Shown: positions 34,099 to 45,336, numbered from the stretch's first letter. The stretch is 64,000 nt of DNA from Streptomyces tateyamensis (GCF_003205575.1 NZ_PYBW01000019.1:1-64000), one strand, 5' to 3'. The notes: a model not told the origin generated them from the sequence alone. A program made the numbers and translations.

Positions 34099-35789
34099 GT
34101 CCGGGCCGGTCGGGAGGTGTTGGTCAGTCTGCGGTCCCGGCGTTCCCGGCGGTCCCCGGAGGTTCGGCGGGCTCGGCGGTCTCGACGAGTCAGGTGGGTC
34201 CGGCGGGTTCGACGAGTCCGGCAGCTGCGGCAGCTACGGCGGGTCCATGGGCGCCTGGTCGTCCCGTGCTTCCCGATCGCTCCGCGCTTCCTGAGCGCCC
34301 CGGTGGACCCTGGCGGACCAGTGTGCTGGGCCGTCCAGGTGTTCCGGGCCGCTTCGTGTCCGCGCCGATGTCCGCACCTGCGTCAGCATTTGCACCGGCA
34401 CCGATATCAGCGCCAAAGGCAGCACCGGTGTCCGTGCCGCCGGCCCAGCCGAGCCGCTTGGTGCAGCCCGCCCAGTCGGCCGGGCGAGCGCCGATCTGCC
34501 GGCCCGGGCGCGGGACGCTCGCCACCCCCGACAGTCGCCGACTGGACCGGCTGCTGCGGCCGCTGTTCCATAGCCTGCCCCCGACCAGCGGGATCGCGGT
34601 CGCCGTGGTCCGCGGCGAGGAACGCACCGTCGCCTGCCGGGGTTTCACCGACCCCGCCGCCCGGCGTCCGGTTCGCGCGGACAGTCGCTTCGAGCTCGGC
34701 TCGATCACCAAGACCTTCACCGCACTGCTGCTCGCCGAGCTGGTGGCCCGCGGCGAGGTGCGGTACGACGACCCGATCGACGCCTACCTGCCGGTCGGCG
34801 CAGTCCCCGGTTACCCGAAGGAACGCCCGATCACCCTGCTCCACCTGGCCACCCACACCTCCGGGCTGCCCCGGTTGCCGTTCGGGCTGGAAGCGAGTGC
34901 GGCGTCCCAGTGGTTCACCCGGCCCTGTGCGACCTTCGGCACCACCCACCTGCTCCGCAGCCTTTCCCGCACGCCCGTGCGGGGAACCCCTGGCACCCAG
35001 GTGCGCTACTCGAGTCTGGGTAGCGGTCTGCTGGGCCTGGCGCTGGAGAACGCGTCCGGTACCCGGTACCAGGACCTGCTGGCCGAGCGGATCTGCGAAC
35101 CGCTCGGGCTGATCGACACCTCCTGCGGGGCCGGCGACGAGGGCGGTGGCAGCTACCGGCGGGGGCGCCGGGTGCCGTCGTTCCGCTTCCCGACCTTGCC
35201 CGGCGCGGCCGGGCTGCGCTCCAGCGCGGACGACATGCTGCGCTACCTGCAGGCGCTGATCGCCGCCGACCGGTCCTGGGTCAGCCGACTGGACGTGCTC
35301 GGCACTGCCCAGGGCCACCCGCTGGACCCGGGCTCTGCGCTGCGGATCGCGCTGAGTGAGGTCAGCCGGCCACGGGCGGCCCGCCGACTCGGCGGGACCA
35401 GGGTCTGCCTCGGCTGGAAGCAGCGCGCGCGGGCCGCATCGATCGCGCAGGCGCATGCGGAAGCGGAAGCGGAGGCAGCGTCACGGGAGGCTGAGGCGGA
35501 GGCGGAGGCGGAGGCGGAGGCGGAGGCGGTGTCAGGGGAGGCCGGCGAAGCCACGCCTGCGCCGGACCTCGCGGTGCCCGCGGCAGCCGCGCAGTCCGCG
35601 CCGACCCCGGGACTGCTCTTCCACGAGGGTGGTACCCGCGACTTCCTCGCCTTCGCCGGCTTCGACCCCGGGCGCGGCACTGGGATGGTCGCGCTGGTCA
35701 GCGGTCCGCCGCAGCACCGGCGACAGTTCCTGCAGTCCGCCTACGACACGGTGCGCGGGCTCTGCACCGAGCCGCAGTCGAGCTGCTGA
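34023..35789 (+). CDS. Beta-lactamase-family serine hydrolase (class C/AmpC-like)
   Basis: Up to 588 residues. After about 165 residues of low-complexity Pro/Ala/Ser sequence, the catalytic domain starts at TPDSRRLDRLLRPLF. Nucleophile motif SITK, LATHTSGLPRLP, YSSLG in place of the usual YxN and HEGGT for the third motif are present. A Glu/Ala repeat (about 25 residues, near 35450-35540) is inserted before the last motif. The family includes esterases and D-aminopeptidases. The start is uncertain: GTG 34023 opens the frame, but the real start is probably at 33601 in another frame. Confidence 0.75.
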   Translation: MASRAVGGSHRFGGPAQPLVSGRAVSPGRSGGVGQSAVPAFPAVPGGSAGSAVSTSQVGPAGSTSPAAAAATAGPWAPGRPVLPDRSALPERPGGPWRTSVLGRPGVPGRFVSAPMSAPASAFAPAPISAPKAAPVSVPPAQPSRLVQPAQSAGRAPICRPGRGTLATPDSRRLDRLLRPLFHSLPPTSGIAVAVVRGEERTVACRGFTDPAARRPVRADSRFELGSITKTFTALLLAELVARGEVRYDDPIDAYLPVGAVPGYPKERPITLLHLATHTSGLPRLPFGLEASAASQWFTRPCATFGTTHLLRSLSRTPVRGTPGTQVRYSSLGSGLLGLALENASGTRYQDLLAERICEPLGLIDTSCGAGDEGGGSYRRGRRVPSFRFPTLPGAAGLRSSADDMLRYLQALIAADRSWVSRLDVLGTAQGHPLDPGSALRIALSEVSRPRAARRLGGTRVCLGWKQRARAASIAQAHAEAEAEAASREAEAEAEAEAEAEAVSGEAGEATPAPDLAVPAAAAQSAPTPGLLFHEGGTRDFLAFAGFDPGRGTGMVALVSGPPQHRRQFLQSAYDTVRGLCTEPQSSC

Positions 35790-35819
35790 TCCGGCAATCC
35801 GGCAAGCCCGAGGACGGAC

Positions 35820-35860
35820 CAGTGGGGCCTTCCGCGCACCGCGCGCGGAAGGCCCCACTG
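35820..35860. terminator. Strong bidirectional terminator between the beta-lactamase-like gene and acsA
   Basis: Perfect 18-base arms (35820-35837 and 35843-35860) with a 5-base loop, between convergent genes. This is one of the best hairpins of the window. Confidence 0.8.
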
Positions 35861-35883
35861 GGGGCAGGCGAGGTGAGCCTCGA

Positions 35884-37848
<1,965 letters not shown>

Positions 37849-38458
37849 CGCGCACTCCTCATCGAGTCTGTTCAAGGCGCTCCCCCGCAGTCACACACGG
37901 TCTGCGGAGAGAAACTCCGTTGTTGCGGGACCTCTCCCGCCCAGGGATTGTCCCGTGTATCCCAGCGCACAGCTCACCAGGCGAACAGGTCGGTTGACAA
38001 GGGGCCCAGGGAAATTGGTGTAGACCTTTGATCGATTGACGACCACTGGAAGCCGCCTGCCTCGGGCAGCCGGTCGGCGAACGGCCCGGCGGGCGCGAGG
38101 GTTTGCCGGCGTTTTGCCGGCTTCCGGGACGGCCGGGCAGCCCGGCGGACGGCGCGGACCTGGGCAGATCACCCGCGTGCCGTGCTCGGAACGTTGACGG
38201 GGAGCACCCTCGGTACTCCACTGGAAGTACCAGTTCGACAGGGGGCATCGCGGGGTCGCCGCGGTGCTCCGGTCGTCAGATCGTCGCGCGCAAGGTGTGC
38301 ATGCGCCCTCTTGTCCGGTCGCACTTCGTCTACGACCGGGTGGGCCTCGCGACGAGCGGGGAGCGGGGTCGGCGGGCCCGCCGACCCCGGGGCGAACCGC
38401 GACCTGCGCGCTGTACGGGCTGTCCCGTGCTGGCACGGCACTGTCGTGGAGTTGAACC
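37849..38458. promoter_or_regulatory. Non-coding region upstream of acsA and the YiiX-like gene
   Basis: About 610 bases between divergent genes. Two overlapping small palindromes lie at 38212-38231 and 38220-38234. The sequence near 38101-38121 repeats TTTGCCGGC. No gene is seen. Confidence 0.5.
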
Positions 38459-39001
38459 ATGTCGGAAACCTCCATCACTTCGGAAACCCCCTCCGCCGCC
38501 GCTCCGCTGCCGAGACCCGGCGACTTCGCGGTCGTCCACATGGACGGTGACACCGGCCGTCTGATCCGGATCGGCCAGTGGCTCAACGGGGACGGCTTCG
38601 CCGACTACGAACACGCCTTCCTCCTCGTCGGCGACGGGGAGGTGATAGAGGCCGAACCGGGAGGCGCCCGGCAGGCCTCGCTCACCGAGTACACGGGCCG
38701 GCTGATCCGCTGGTCGACCGGGCGCTTCGAGCTGACGAACGATCAACGCGCTGCCGTCATCGCCGCCGCTCGCGGCTACCTGAAGGTCCCTTACAGCTTC
38801 CTCGACTACGCGGCCCTGGCCGCCCACCGATTCCGGCTGCCGGGCAGCACCCTCCTCCGCGGGTACGTTGCCGACACCCGGCATCAGATCTGTTCGCAAC
38901 TGGTGGACCAGTGCTACCAGGACGCGGGGATCAAGCTCTTCGACGACGGGCGCTGGACCGGCTACGTGACCCCCGCCGACCTCGGCCGGCTGCTGTGCTG
39001 A
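38459..39001 (+). CDS. YiiX-like permuted NlpC/P60 peptidase
   Basis: A 180-residue cysteine-hydrolase-fold protein. The order of catalytic residues is inverted compared with NlpC: histidine in DYEHAFLLVGDGEVIEAEP comes before the cysteine in QICSQLVDQCYQ, as in YiiX/YebB-like proteins. It begins with the typical RPGDFAVVHMDGDTGRLIRIGQ strand. It has no signal peptide, so it should act in the cytosol. Substrate unknown: amide or acyl groups are possible. Confidence 0.75.
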   Translation: MSETSITSETPSAAAPLPRPGDFAVVHMDGDTGRLIRIGQWLNGDGFADYEHAFLLVGDGEVIEAEPGGARQASLTEYTGRLIRWSTGRFELTNDQRAAVIAAARGYLKVPYSFLDYAALAAHRFRLPGSTLLRGYVADTRHQICSQLVDQCYQDAGIKLFDDGRWTGYVTPADLGRLLC

Positions 39002-39169
39002 CTGGTCGTCGCTCGGCCGCTGCGGTCGTCGGCGGCGCCGGCCTTCGGTGTTCTTCACTGACCGTCGTCGACCGCCGGCGGTCTTCATCGGGTGGGCGGC
39101 CGCTGCTGTTCGGGCGACCGCTCACCCCTCGACTCATCTCCCTGCACCAGGGCGTGTCGCCGCCTGCGC

Positions 39170-41491
39170 TCAGGCGGCGCTGGCCAACTCCTGCCAGGCC
39201 GGTACGGCGGCGAACCGCCCGCTGGCCTGGTCCAGCACGTAGGCCTGGGCCGTGGCGAAGTCGAAGTACATCCCGACCAGGCGCAGTTCGCCCGCCTGAA
39301 CCCGCCGCCCGACGGCCGGATTGGCCATCAGCTGATCGAGCTGCTGGACCACGTTGGTGATGCAGAGCTCCTCGATCCGGTCGGCCACCGGGCGATCCGC
39401 GAACTCGGCGGGCACCCGGGCCAACCGGGCCAGCGAGCCGCGGCCGTTGCGCAGCCACCGGGCCAACGGCGTGGGCCGGCCGGGCTGTTCGTGCACCCCG
39501 TCCAGCAGGGCTTTCATCGCGCCGCAGCCGGAATGGCCGCAGACGGTGATGCTGCGCACTTCGAGCACCTCGACGGCGTACTGCACCGCGGCCGCCACCG
39601 AGTCGTCCGCCGCCCCGGGCTCGTGGGGGGCCGGGACGAGGTTGCCGACGTTGCGGACGGTGAAGAGGTCGCCCGGCCCGCTGCTGGTGATCATGCTGGT
39701 GACCAGCCGCGAATCGGCACACGTGAGGAAGAGCTGGGACGGGGTCTGCCCCTCCCGGGCCAGCCGCGCCAACTCGGGGCGGATCAGCGGAGCGGTGTGC
39801 TGCTGGAACCCGCGCACCCCGTCCAACAGGCGTCCGTGCGGATCGTCCGGCTGCTCGAGGCTGTGGTGGCCGACCCAGGGAGTCCAGGCCCGGTGGCGGT
39901 GCGGGGCGGCGGTACCGCTGCGGATCGTCCCGTCGGGATCCAGCACCGCGCCGTCCTGATGGTTGGTCAGCAGAGCGACCCGGCCGCCCCGCGCGATGTG
40001 GTCGGCCCGCCAGGAGTGCAGTGCCTCGTAGGCGGCATGGTCGAGAAAGGCGCCGTCGTGGCAGACGGTGACGGCGGCGCCGACCGGGATCGAGGTGAGC
40101 GCCCTGGCCAGCCGGGGGACCGCGACGAAGGTCAGCGGACCGTGGGTGCGCACCTCCACGGTGCCGTCGCTGCGACGCGCCACGTCCACATGGGCCCGGG
40201 TGAGCCGGTAGAGGGCGAGCAGGGCAGCGGTGAATGCGCCGGCGACCACGCCGAGCGGGACCCCGAGCGCCACCACGCCCACCACGGTGGCCAGGTAGAC
40301 GGTGAACTCGCGGTGCCGGTGGACCCGGCGGATGTGCGCGAAGCTCACCATCTGGATCCCCACCACCAGCACCAGTGCGGCGAGGGCGGAAAGCGGGATG
40401 TGGCGCAGGCCCCCCGCGAAGGCGAGCGCGGCCAGCAGCACCCAGGCGCCGTGCAGCACGGCCGCCCAGCGGCTGCGCGCACCGGCCTGCACGTTCGCCG
40501 TGCTGCGGACCGCGCCACCGGCCACCGGGAGCCCGCCGAACAGCCCGGAGACCAGGTTCGCCAGACCCTGGCCGCGCAGCTCGCGATTGAGATCGCCGCT
40601 GCGGCCGCTGAGCCGGTCGACGGCCACGGCGCACAGCAGTGACTCCACGCTGGCGACCACCGTCACCGTGGCGACCGCTCCCAGCAGGCCGAGCACCGAG
40701 CCCTGCGGCAGCGCGGCCAGGCCGTGCTCGCGCCAGCTGGGCAGCTCCACCCGGGCCAGCTGGAAGTGGCCGACGACCGCCAGCAGCGTCCCCGCGGCGA
40801 CCGCGACCAGGGCGGCCGGCACCCGGGCCAGGACGGCGCCGATCCGCCCCGCGCGGCCGGGCAGTCGGCTGACCCTCGGCCAGCCGAAGAGCACCGCGAT
40901 GGCGAGCAGCCCGACGGCGAGCGCAGGTGGATGCGGACCGGCCAGCTGGGCCGGCAGCGCGGCGAGGTTGGCCGGTGCGGAACTCTGCGGGGCGCCGCCG
41001 AGGACCACGTGCAGCTGGGCGATGGCGATGGTCAGGCCGACCCCGGCCAGCATGCCGTGCACCACGGCGGGGGAGACCGCCAGCGCGGAGCGGGCCACCC
41101 GCAGCGCACCAAGCAGGAGTTGGAGCAGTCCGGCGCCGATGGTGATGGCGCAGGTGGCCTGCCACCCGTAGTGCGCGATGAGCCCGGCCGTGATCACCGT
41201 GAGGGCCGCCGAGGGGCCGCTGACCTGGAGCGGGGTACCGCCGAACAGGCCCGCGACGATCCCGCCCGCGGCAGCGGCGACCAGTCCCGCCGACAGCGGT
41301 GCCCCGGTGGCCAGCGCGATCCCGAGCGAGAACGGCACCGCGATCAGGAACACCACCAGCGAGGCCGTCAGATCCGCCGTGGCCGGACGGCGCGGCCCTC
41401 CGCGGGTGGGGGCGGGCCCGGAAGCCGGCGGGGCATGGCTGTCCGCGGTGACGTCGGTGAGCTGGGCGGCGGGGGAGGGGTGCAGGGACAT
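39170..41491 (-). CDS. SulP anion transporter fused to beta-carbonic anhydrase
   Basis: A 773-residue fusion. Residues of about 35-430 are a SulP permease with 10-12 membrane segments (GTPLQVSGPSAALTVITAG is the signature). A short STAS-like part with CHDGAFLDHAAYEALHSW follows at about 440-500. From about 545 the C-terminal domain is a beta-carbonic anhydrase: CADSRLV, then HSGCGAM supply Cys, Asp/Arg, His and Cys of the zinc site. It probably imports bicarbonate or another anion and interconverts CO2/HCO3- at the membrane. GGAAG precedes the ATG. Confidence 0.9.
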   Translation of the reverse strand: MSLHPSPAAQLTDVTADSHAPPASGPAPTRGGPRRPATADLTASLVVFLIAVPFSLGIALATGAPLSAGLVAAAAGGIVAGLFGGTPLQVSGPSAALTVITAGLIAHYGWQATCAITIGAGLLQLLLGALRVARSALAVSPAVVHGMLAGVGLTIAIAQLHVVLGGAPQSSAPANLAALPAQLAGPHPPALAVGLLAIAVLFGWPRVSRLPGRAGRIGAVLARVPAALVAVAAGTLLAVVGHFQLARVELPSWREHGLAALPQGSVLGLLGAVATVTVVASVESLLCAVAVDRLSGRSGDLNRELRGQGLANLVSGLFGGLPVAGGAVRSTANVQAGARSRWAAVLHGAWVLLAALAFAGGLRHIPLSALAALVLVVGIQMVSFAHIRRVHRHREFTVYLATVVGVVALGVPLGVVAGAFTAALLALYRLTRAHVDVARRSDGTVEVRTHGPLTFVAVPRLARALTSIPVGAAVTVCHDGAFLDHAAYEALHSWRADHIARGGRVALLTNHQDGAVLDPDGTIRSGTAAPHRHRAWTPWVGHHSLEQPDDPHGRLLDGVRGFQQHTAPLIRPELARLAREGQTPSQLFLTCADSRLVTSMITSSGPGDLFTVRNVGNLVPAPHEPGAADDSVAAAVQYAVEVLEVRSITVCGHSGCGAMKALLDGVHEQPGRPTPLARWLRNGRGSLARLARVPAEFADRPVADRIEELCITNVVQQLDQLMANPAVGRRVQAGELRLVGMYFDFATAQAYVLDQASGRFAAVPAWQELASAA

Positions 41492-41917
41492 GGGCTTCCG
41501 TTCTCGGGCGGCCGAGCGCAGCGGGCTTCGGGTAGTAGCGCTGCGCGGGGGATCGGCAGGGCGTTCGTCTCGACGGCGGGCGGGGTGGCCGGGCCGCGGC
41601 GCCCGGTGGCGCCTGGACCGCAGCAGCCGTCGCTGCCGCCGGATCTCGGTGCTTCTAACTCGGTCGGGAGTCGATACATCAAGACTTGGTAAACGGTGAG
41701 TAATGGAAGCTTTGCATAGCGTATGCGTGTGCGGGAGTGCTGGAGCCGAGATTCACCCCTGCGGGTGGCGTGCGCGCACGGTGCACGCCGCTGCGACCTG
41801 GCGGAACGCCCGAGGGGCCGGACGTACACCCCCCGGCGGGGATGCGCGTCCGGCCCCTCGACGGGCGCCGCGCGGACTCGGCCCTACTGGCTCGGCCCGG
41901 TACTCATGCGGGAGTGC
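41492..41917. other. Gap between the SulP fusion and the ATPase
   Basis: About 425 bases. The half next to the SulP fusion is A+T-rich (41665-41730) with palindrome GCATAGCGTATGC at 41714-41726, a likely promoter/operator of the fusion gene. The other half holds the terminator of the ATPase gene. No gene seen. Confidence 0.5.
41811..41860. terminator. Hairpin downstream of the ATPase gene
   Basis: Perfect 14-base arms (41811-41824, 41847-41860) with a 22-base loop, starting about 58 bases past the minus-strand ATPase stop. Confidence 0.5.
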
Positions 41918-42925
41918 TCAGGCGTGCGCACCCGCCTGGTCGCGCGTCTCCTGCTCGGCCCGCTGCTGGTGCAGGACGAACGACGGGTCGACCTGGGTCG
42001 CCAGGTCCAGCCCGGTCTTGGCGTTGCCCCAGCTCTCCGCGTTTCGCAGGTGGAACTGGATCGCCTGCTCGGTGTACCGGCGCGGGTCGCGCAGCTGGTG
42101 GGCGGCGTCCGCCTCCTGGTGCAGCAGCTCCAGCACCGCCCGGTTCTCCGGCTCCAGGCTGCTCAGCGGCGGCTCGCTGCCCTGCTCGAGGCGGCGCACC
42201 CAGTCCGAGTGCCCGAAGGAGGTCAGCAGGTCCTCGCCCACCTCGCGGCGCAGGTAGGCGAGGTCGTCCGCGTTCTGCACCTTGTTGCCGACCACCCGCA
42301 GCGTGACGCCGAAGTCCCGCGCGTACTCCTTGTACTGGCGGTAGACCGAGACGCCCTTCCGGGTCGGCTCGGCGACCAGGAAGGTGAGGTCGAAGCGGGT
42401 GAACAGGCCCGAGGCGAAGGAGTCCGAACCAGCCGTCATGTCGGTCACCACGTACTCGTCCTGACCGTCCTGCAGGTGGTTGAGCAGCAGCTCCACCGCG
42501 CCCACCTTGGAGTGGTAGCAGGCCACCCCGAGGTCCTCCTCGGTGAAGGCGCCGGTCACCATCAGGCGCACCGAGCCCTCGTCCAACGCCACCGGCCGGG
42601 CGCAGGCGGCGTACACCGGGTTCTCCTCCACGATCCGCAGCAGGCGCGAACCGGGCCCGGGCGGCGTGGTCTTGATCATGGCGTCGGCGGACGAGATCAA
42701 CGGGTTGCCGCCGCGCAGGTACTCCTTGATCTCCGGCAGGTGCGCGCCCAGCGAGGGCAGCCCGGCCGCCTGATGGTCGGTCAGCCCGAGGGCGGGGCCC
42801 AGGTGCTGGTTGATGTCGGCGTCCACCGCGATGACCGGCCGGCCGGTGGCGGCCAGATGGCGGATGAACAGCGCCGACAGCGTGGTCTTGCCGCTGCCGC
42901 CCTTGCCGACGAAGGCGATCTTCAT
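41918..42925 (-). CDS. CooC/ArsA-like P-loop ATPase
   Basis: A 335-residue SIMIBI ATPase beginning MKIAFVGKGGSGKTTLS, the deviant Walker A with two lysines, then VIAVDADINQHLG. DMTAGSDSFASGLFTRFD is the switch II region and FLVAEPTRKGVSVYRQY the equivalent of a P-loop family loop. CooC-like proteins insert metals such as nickel into enzymes. No metalloenzyme adjoins, but a Fur-like palindrome lies just upstream, making a metal link plausible. I chose the ATG at 42925, with GGAG six bases before it. An alternative start at 43012 would cover the palindrome. Confidence 0.82.
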   Translation of the reverse strand: MKIAFVGKGGSGKTTLSALFIRHLAATGRPVIAVDADINQHLGPALGLTDHQAAGLPSLGAHLPEIKEYLRGGNPLISSADAMIKTTPPGPGSRLLRIVEENPVYAACARPVALDEGSVRLMVTGAFTEEDLGVACYHSKVGAVELLLNHLQDGQDEYVVTDMTAGSDSFASGLFTRFDLTFLVAEPTRKGVSVYRQYKEYARDFGVTLRVVGNKVQNADDLAYLRREVGEDLLTSFGHSDWVRRLEQGSEPPLSSLEPENRAVLELLHQEADAAHQLRDPRRYTEQAIQFHLRNAESWGNAKTGLDLATQVDPSFVLHQQRAEQETRDQAGAHA

Positions 42926-42979
42926 CTTGGACTCCCGGCTCTGCTCCGTCGACCAACCGCGCGGGCTTCGACGGGCTAG

Positions 42980-42996
42980 TTGATAATCGTTATCGT
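42980..42996. promoter_or_regulatory. Fur/Zur-like palindrome upstream of the ATPase gene
   Basis: TTGATAATCGTTATCGT with a perfect core GATAA-TCG-TTATC (42982-42994) in an otherwise G+C-rich region, 55-70 bases before the ATPase start. It resembles Fur-family (Fur, Zur) boxes of the GATAATxATTATC type. GATAA recurs at 43001. Confidence 0.6.
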
Positions 42997-43122
42997 CTCC
43001 GATAAAGGCCATCGTAGTCGGGGTTTACCGCCCTTCGCCCGAGGGAAGCAAGGATTGCCTCGAACGGGTGATGCCGGGGCTGCTGTGAGGTGCGGGGCTC
43101 GAGGGTCGTTACTCTCGGGTAG

Positions 43123-44034
43123 GTGAGCACTGGAACCGATCCGCTGGCCCCGCTGGCCGACCTGCCCGGGGTGTCCGAGTCCGTCGCCGAGGTCCGCAAG
43201 GCGGTGGACCGGCTCTACGGGCACCGGGTGATGCGCCGCCGCGCCGCCGAGGTCACCGCCGAGTCGGCCATCCGGGGCGCCCGGGCCTCCGCCGCGCTGG
43301 CCGGAGCCGACTGGCCGCTGGAGGAGGTGCGCCGGCGCAGCGACTTCAGCGCCGGCCCCGAGGAGCGTGCCGTCGGCGGCGCGCTGCGCGTCTCGGCCGA
43401 GTCCGGACAGCTGCTGAGCGTCTGGCGGACCTCGCCGCTGCAGGTGCTCGCCCGGCTGCACCTGCTGGCGGCCGGTGACGCCGCGTCGGCCGCCGGCCGG
43501 CCGCGCCGGGGCGAGGAGACTGCCGAGGAGCTCTTCCCGCTCGAACTGGCGCCGGTCGAGGGCGTCGCAGCGCCGATCGACATGGCCGGGCCTGCGCCGA
43601 CGGCCGGGCCGGTCGAACTGCCGGCGGCCCCGTCGGGCGCCGAGGTGACGGCGCGGCTGGACCAGCTCGCCCAGCTCTTGGTGGCCCGGGCCGGCACGGT
43701 GGGCAGCGGCGTGCCGGCGCTGGTGGTCGCGGCCGTGGTGCACGGCGAACTGCTCGCGCTGCGGCCGTTCGAGAGTCACAACGGGTTGGTGGCGCGAGCA
43801 GCGCAGCGGATCGTGCTGATCGCCGAGGGCCTGGACCCGAAGGCGATCTGCCCGGCCGAGGTGGGCCTGGCCGAACTCGGCACGGCGGCCTACCGCGACG
43901 CGCTGGCCGGTTACCTGTCCGGTACGCCGGACGGGCTGGCGCGGTGGATCCGGCACTGCGGGCTGGCGCTGCGGCTGGGCGTCCGGGAAAGCACCGCGGT
44001 CTGCGAGGCGATGCAGCGCGGGATGATCCGTTAA
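43123..44034 (+). CDS. Degenerate Fic-domain protein
   Basis: A 303-residue protein from GTG 43123. An N-terminal helical region has AIRGARASAALAGADWPLEEVRR, reminiscent of the Fic inhibitory helix. The Fic core appears as LRPFESHNGLVARAAQRI, where the expected HPFxxGNGRxxR has lost its catalytic histidine and its arginine. It is therefore unlikely to AMPylate. Related proteins occupy the same place near ssd in other streptomycetes. No ribosome site is evident. It is the last core-like gene before the mobile region. Confidence 0.7.
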   Translation: MSTGTDPLAPLADLPGVSESVAEVRKAVDRLYGHRVMRRRAAEVTAESAIRGARASAALAGADWPLEEVRRRSDFSAGPEERAVGGALRVSAESGQLLSVWRTSPLQVLARLHLLAAGDAASAAGRPRRGEETAEELFPLELAPVEGVAAPIDMAGPAPTAGPVELPAAPSGAEVTARLDQLAQLLVARAGTVGSGVPALVVAAVVHGELLALRPFESHNGLVARAAQRIVLIAEGLDPKAICPAEVGLAELGTAAYRDALAGYLSGTPDGLARWIRHCGLALRLGVRESTAVCEAMQRGMIR

Positions 44035-44130
44035 ACGCACACTACCTTGCGGGCGGCTTGGCCCGTCAACGCCGTCGTACTCGGGTGAGGCGGCTCAGCG
44101 AAAGCGACCTCGTGGAGGCAGAGACCGTCC

Positions 44131-45081
44131 TCAGGCTGTCGCGCTACTCGGCTGCCCGGCGCTCAGCGCCGCGAGCAGAGCGGCTCGGGCTCGGGCCGCA
44201 CCACCCGGCGTCGCGGCAGAACCGCCGCCCACCGCGATCACCCGCGCCCCGAGACCCGCGCAGGCCCGGCAAATGCCCGGCTGCGGCACCGGGTCGTGGC
44301 ACTTGGTGCACTCGGCGTACGACAGCGCGACAGCGGGCTGCTCAGGGGCGTGTACGGGCGGCATCTTGCGCGTCAGGCGGTTGCGGAGCACGCCGACCGG
44401 CGAGTGCACGGTCGCGGGCAAGCCCGGCAGCAGCGCCTGGGCCAGCTCGCCCTGGGTACTGCCCCGCTCCAGCCACTGCGCCACCAGGGGCGCCAGTTCC
44501 ATCGCCTCGGCCTCGCCTAGGCGCAGGCGTGGCTCGGGCTTGATCACCCGGAACAGCGCCAGCGCTGCCGCGCGGGCCTGCTCGTCCGGCACCGCCGGAG
44601 GTTCCTGGTCGATGTCGTGGCCCCCCTCCCGCCCTCCCTGCTCGTCGCCGGACCTGGCGTCGGCCGACGGCTCGTCGGCAGACTCGGCGGGGAGGGAGGG
44701 TTCTTTGACCAGGTCCTTTACAAGAGGGGCGTCAGCTGCGCCGGTCTTCGCACCACCGGAGTCCGGACGGGGGACACCCGGCAGCTCCAGTTGCGGGGTG
44801 TCGAAGACGTGGGCCTCGCTGCGGATCGTCCCGTCGGGCATCCGGATCTTCACGACCCGGTAGTAGCCGGCCTCGGTCAGCTCCTTGAGGGCCTTGCGGA
44901 TCGCCCCGCGTCCCTGCGGGCTGGAGTCGGCCATCGCCCGGCCGTCCTCGCGCCAGTAGTCGGGGCGCGAGAGGAGGTCGATCAGCAGGCCGCGGGCGGT
45001 GTAGGTCAGCCGCCGCTGCTGCAGCAGGGTGTTGGGCAGCACAGTGAAATTGCGCGCGTGGGCGCTACGATGTACACGCAT
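44131..45081 (-). CDS. Winged-helix protein of the mobile-element type
   Basis: A 316-residue protein. Residues 1-95 (NTLLQQRRLTYTARGLLIDLLSRPDYWREDG and GRGAIRKALKELTEAGYYRVVK) form a winged-helix DNA-binding domain, like those of replication initiators. The middle is acidic and disordered. The C-terminal 60 residues contain a CTKCHDPVPQPGICRAC zinc ribbon. Such proteins are common near integrated elements in streptomycetes. It marks the left start of the mobile region here. Function as regulator or initiator is inferred. Confidence 0.7.
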   Translation of the reverse strand: MRVHRSAHARNFTVLPNTLLQQRRLTYTARGLLIDLLSRPDYWREDGRAMADSSPQGRGAIRKALKELTEAGYYRVVKIRMPDGTIRSEAHVFDTPQLELPGVPRPDSGGAKTGAADAPLVKDLVKEPSLPAESADEPSADARSGDEQGGREGGHDIDQEPPAVPDEQARAAALALFRVIKPEPRLRLGEAEAMELAPLVAQWLERGSTQGELAQALLPGLPATVHSPVGVLRNRLTRKMPPVHAPEQPAVALSYAECTKCHDPVPQPGICRACAGLGARVIAVGGGSAATPGGAARARAALLAALSAGQPSSATA

Positions 45082-45105
45082 CGGGAGGTCGCACTCCTGT
45101 TGCCG

Positions 45106-45168
45106 GACCCCGGGGTGTTAGAGCACCGCCGGGGTCACCTATGTTCGGTTGGGACTACGCAACGTAGT
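45106..45168. promoter_or_regulatory. Divergent control region with two inverted repeats
   Basis: A hairpin with 12 paired bases and one bulge (45106-45117 with 45124-45136) and a perfect small palindrome ACTACG-CAA-CGTAGT (45154-45168), between the winged-helix gene and the HAD gene. Confidence 0.45.
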
Positions 45169-45336
45169 ACACACACTGTCTCACGACCGAGGGTTTTCCC
45201 GAGCGACCTCGATCACATTCGCCTTGGCTGTCGAACGCCTGGTGGCGGCAGCGGGTGAGCTGTCAGAAGCCTCGCTGATCGGACAAGTCGCTGTGCACGC
45301 CCCCTGTGTTGCCGGGCCGAACAGTAGAGTCCGGGT

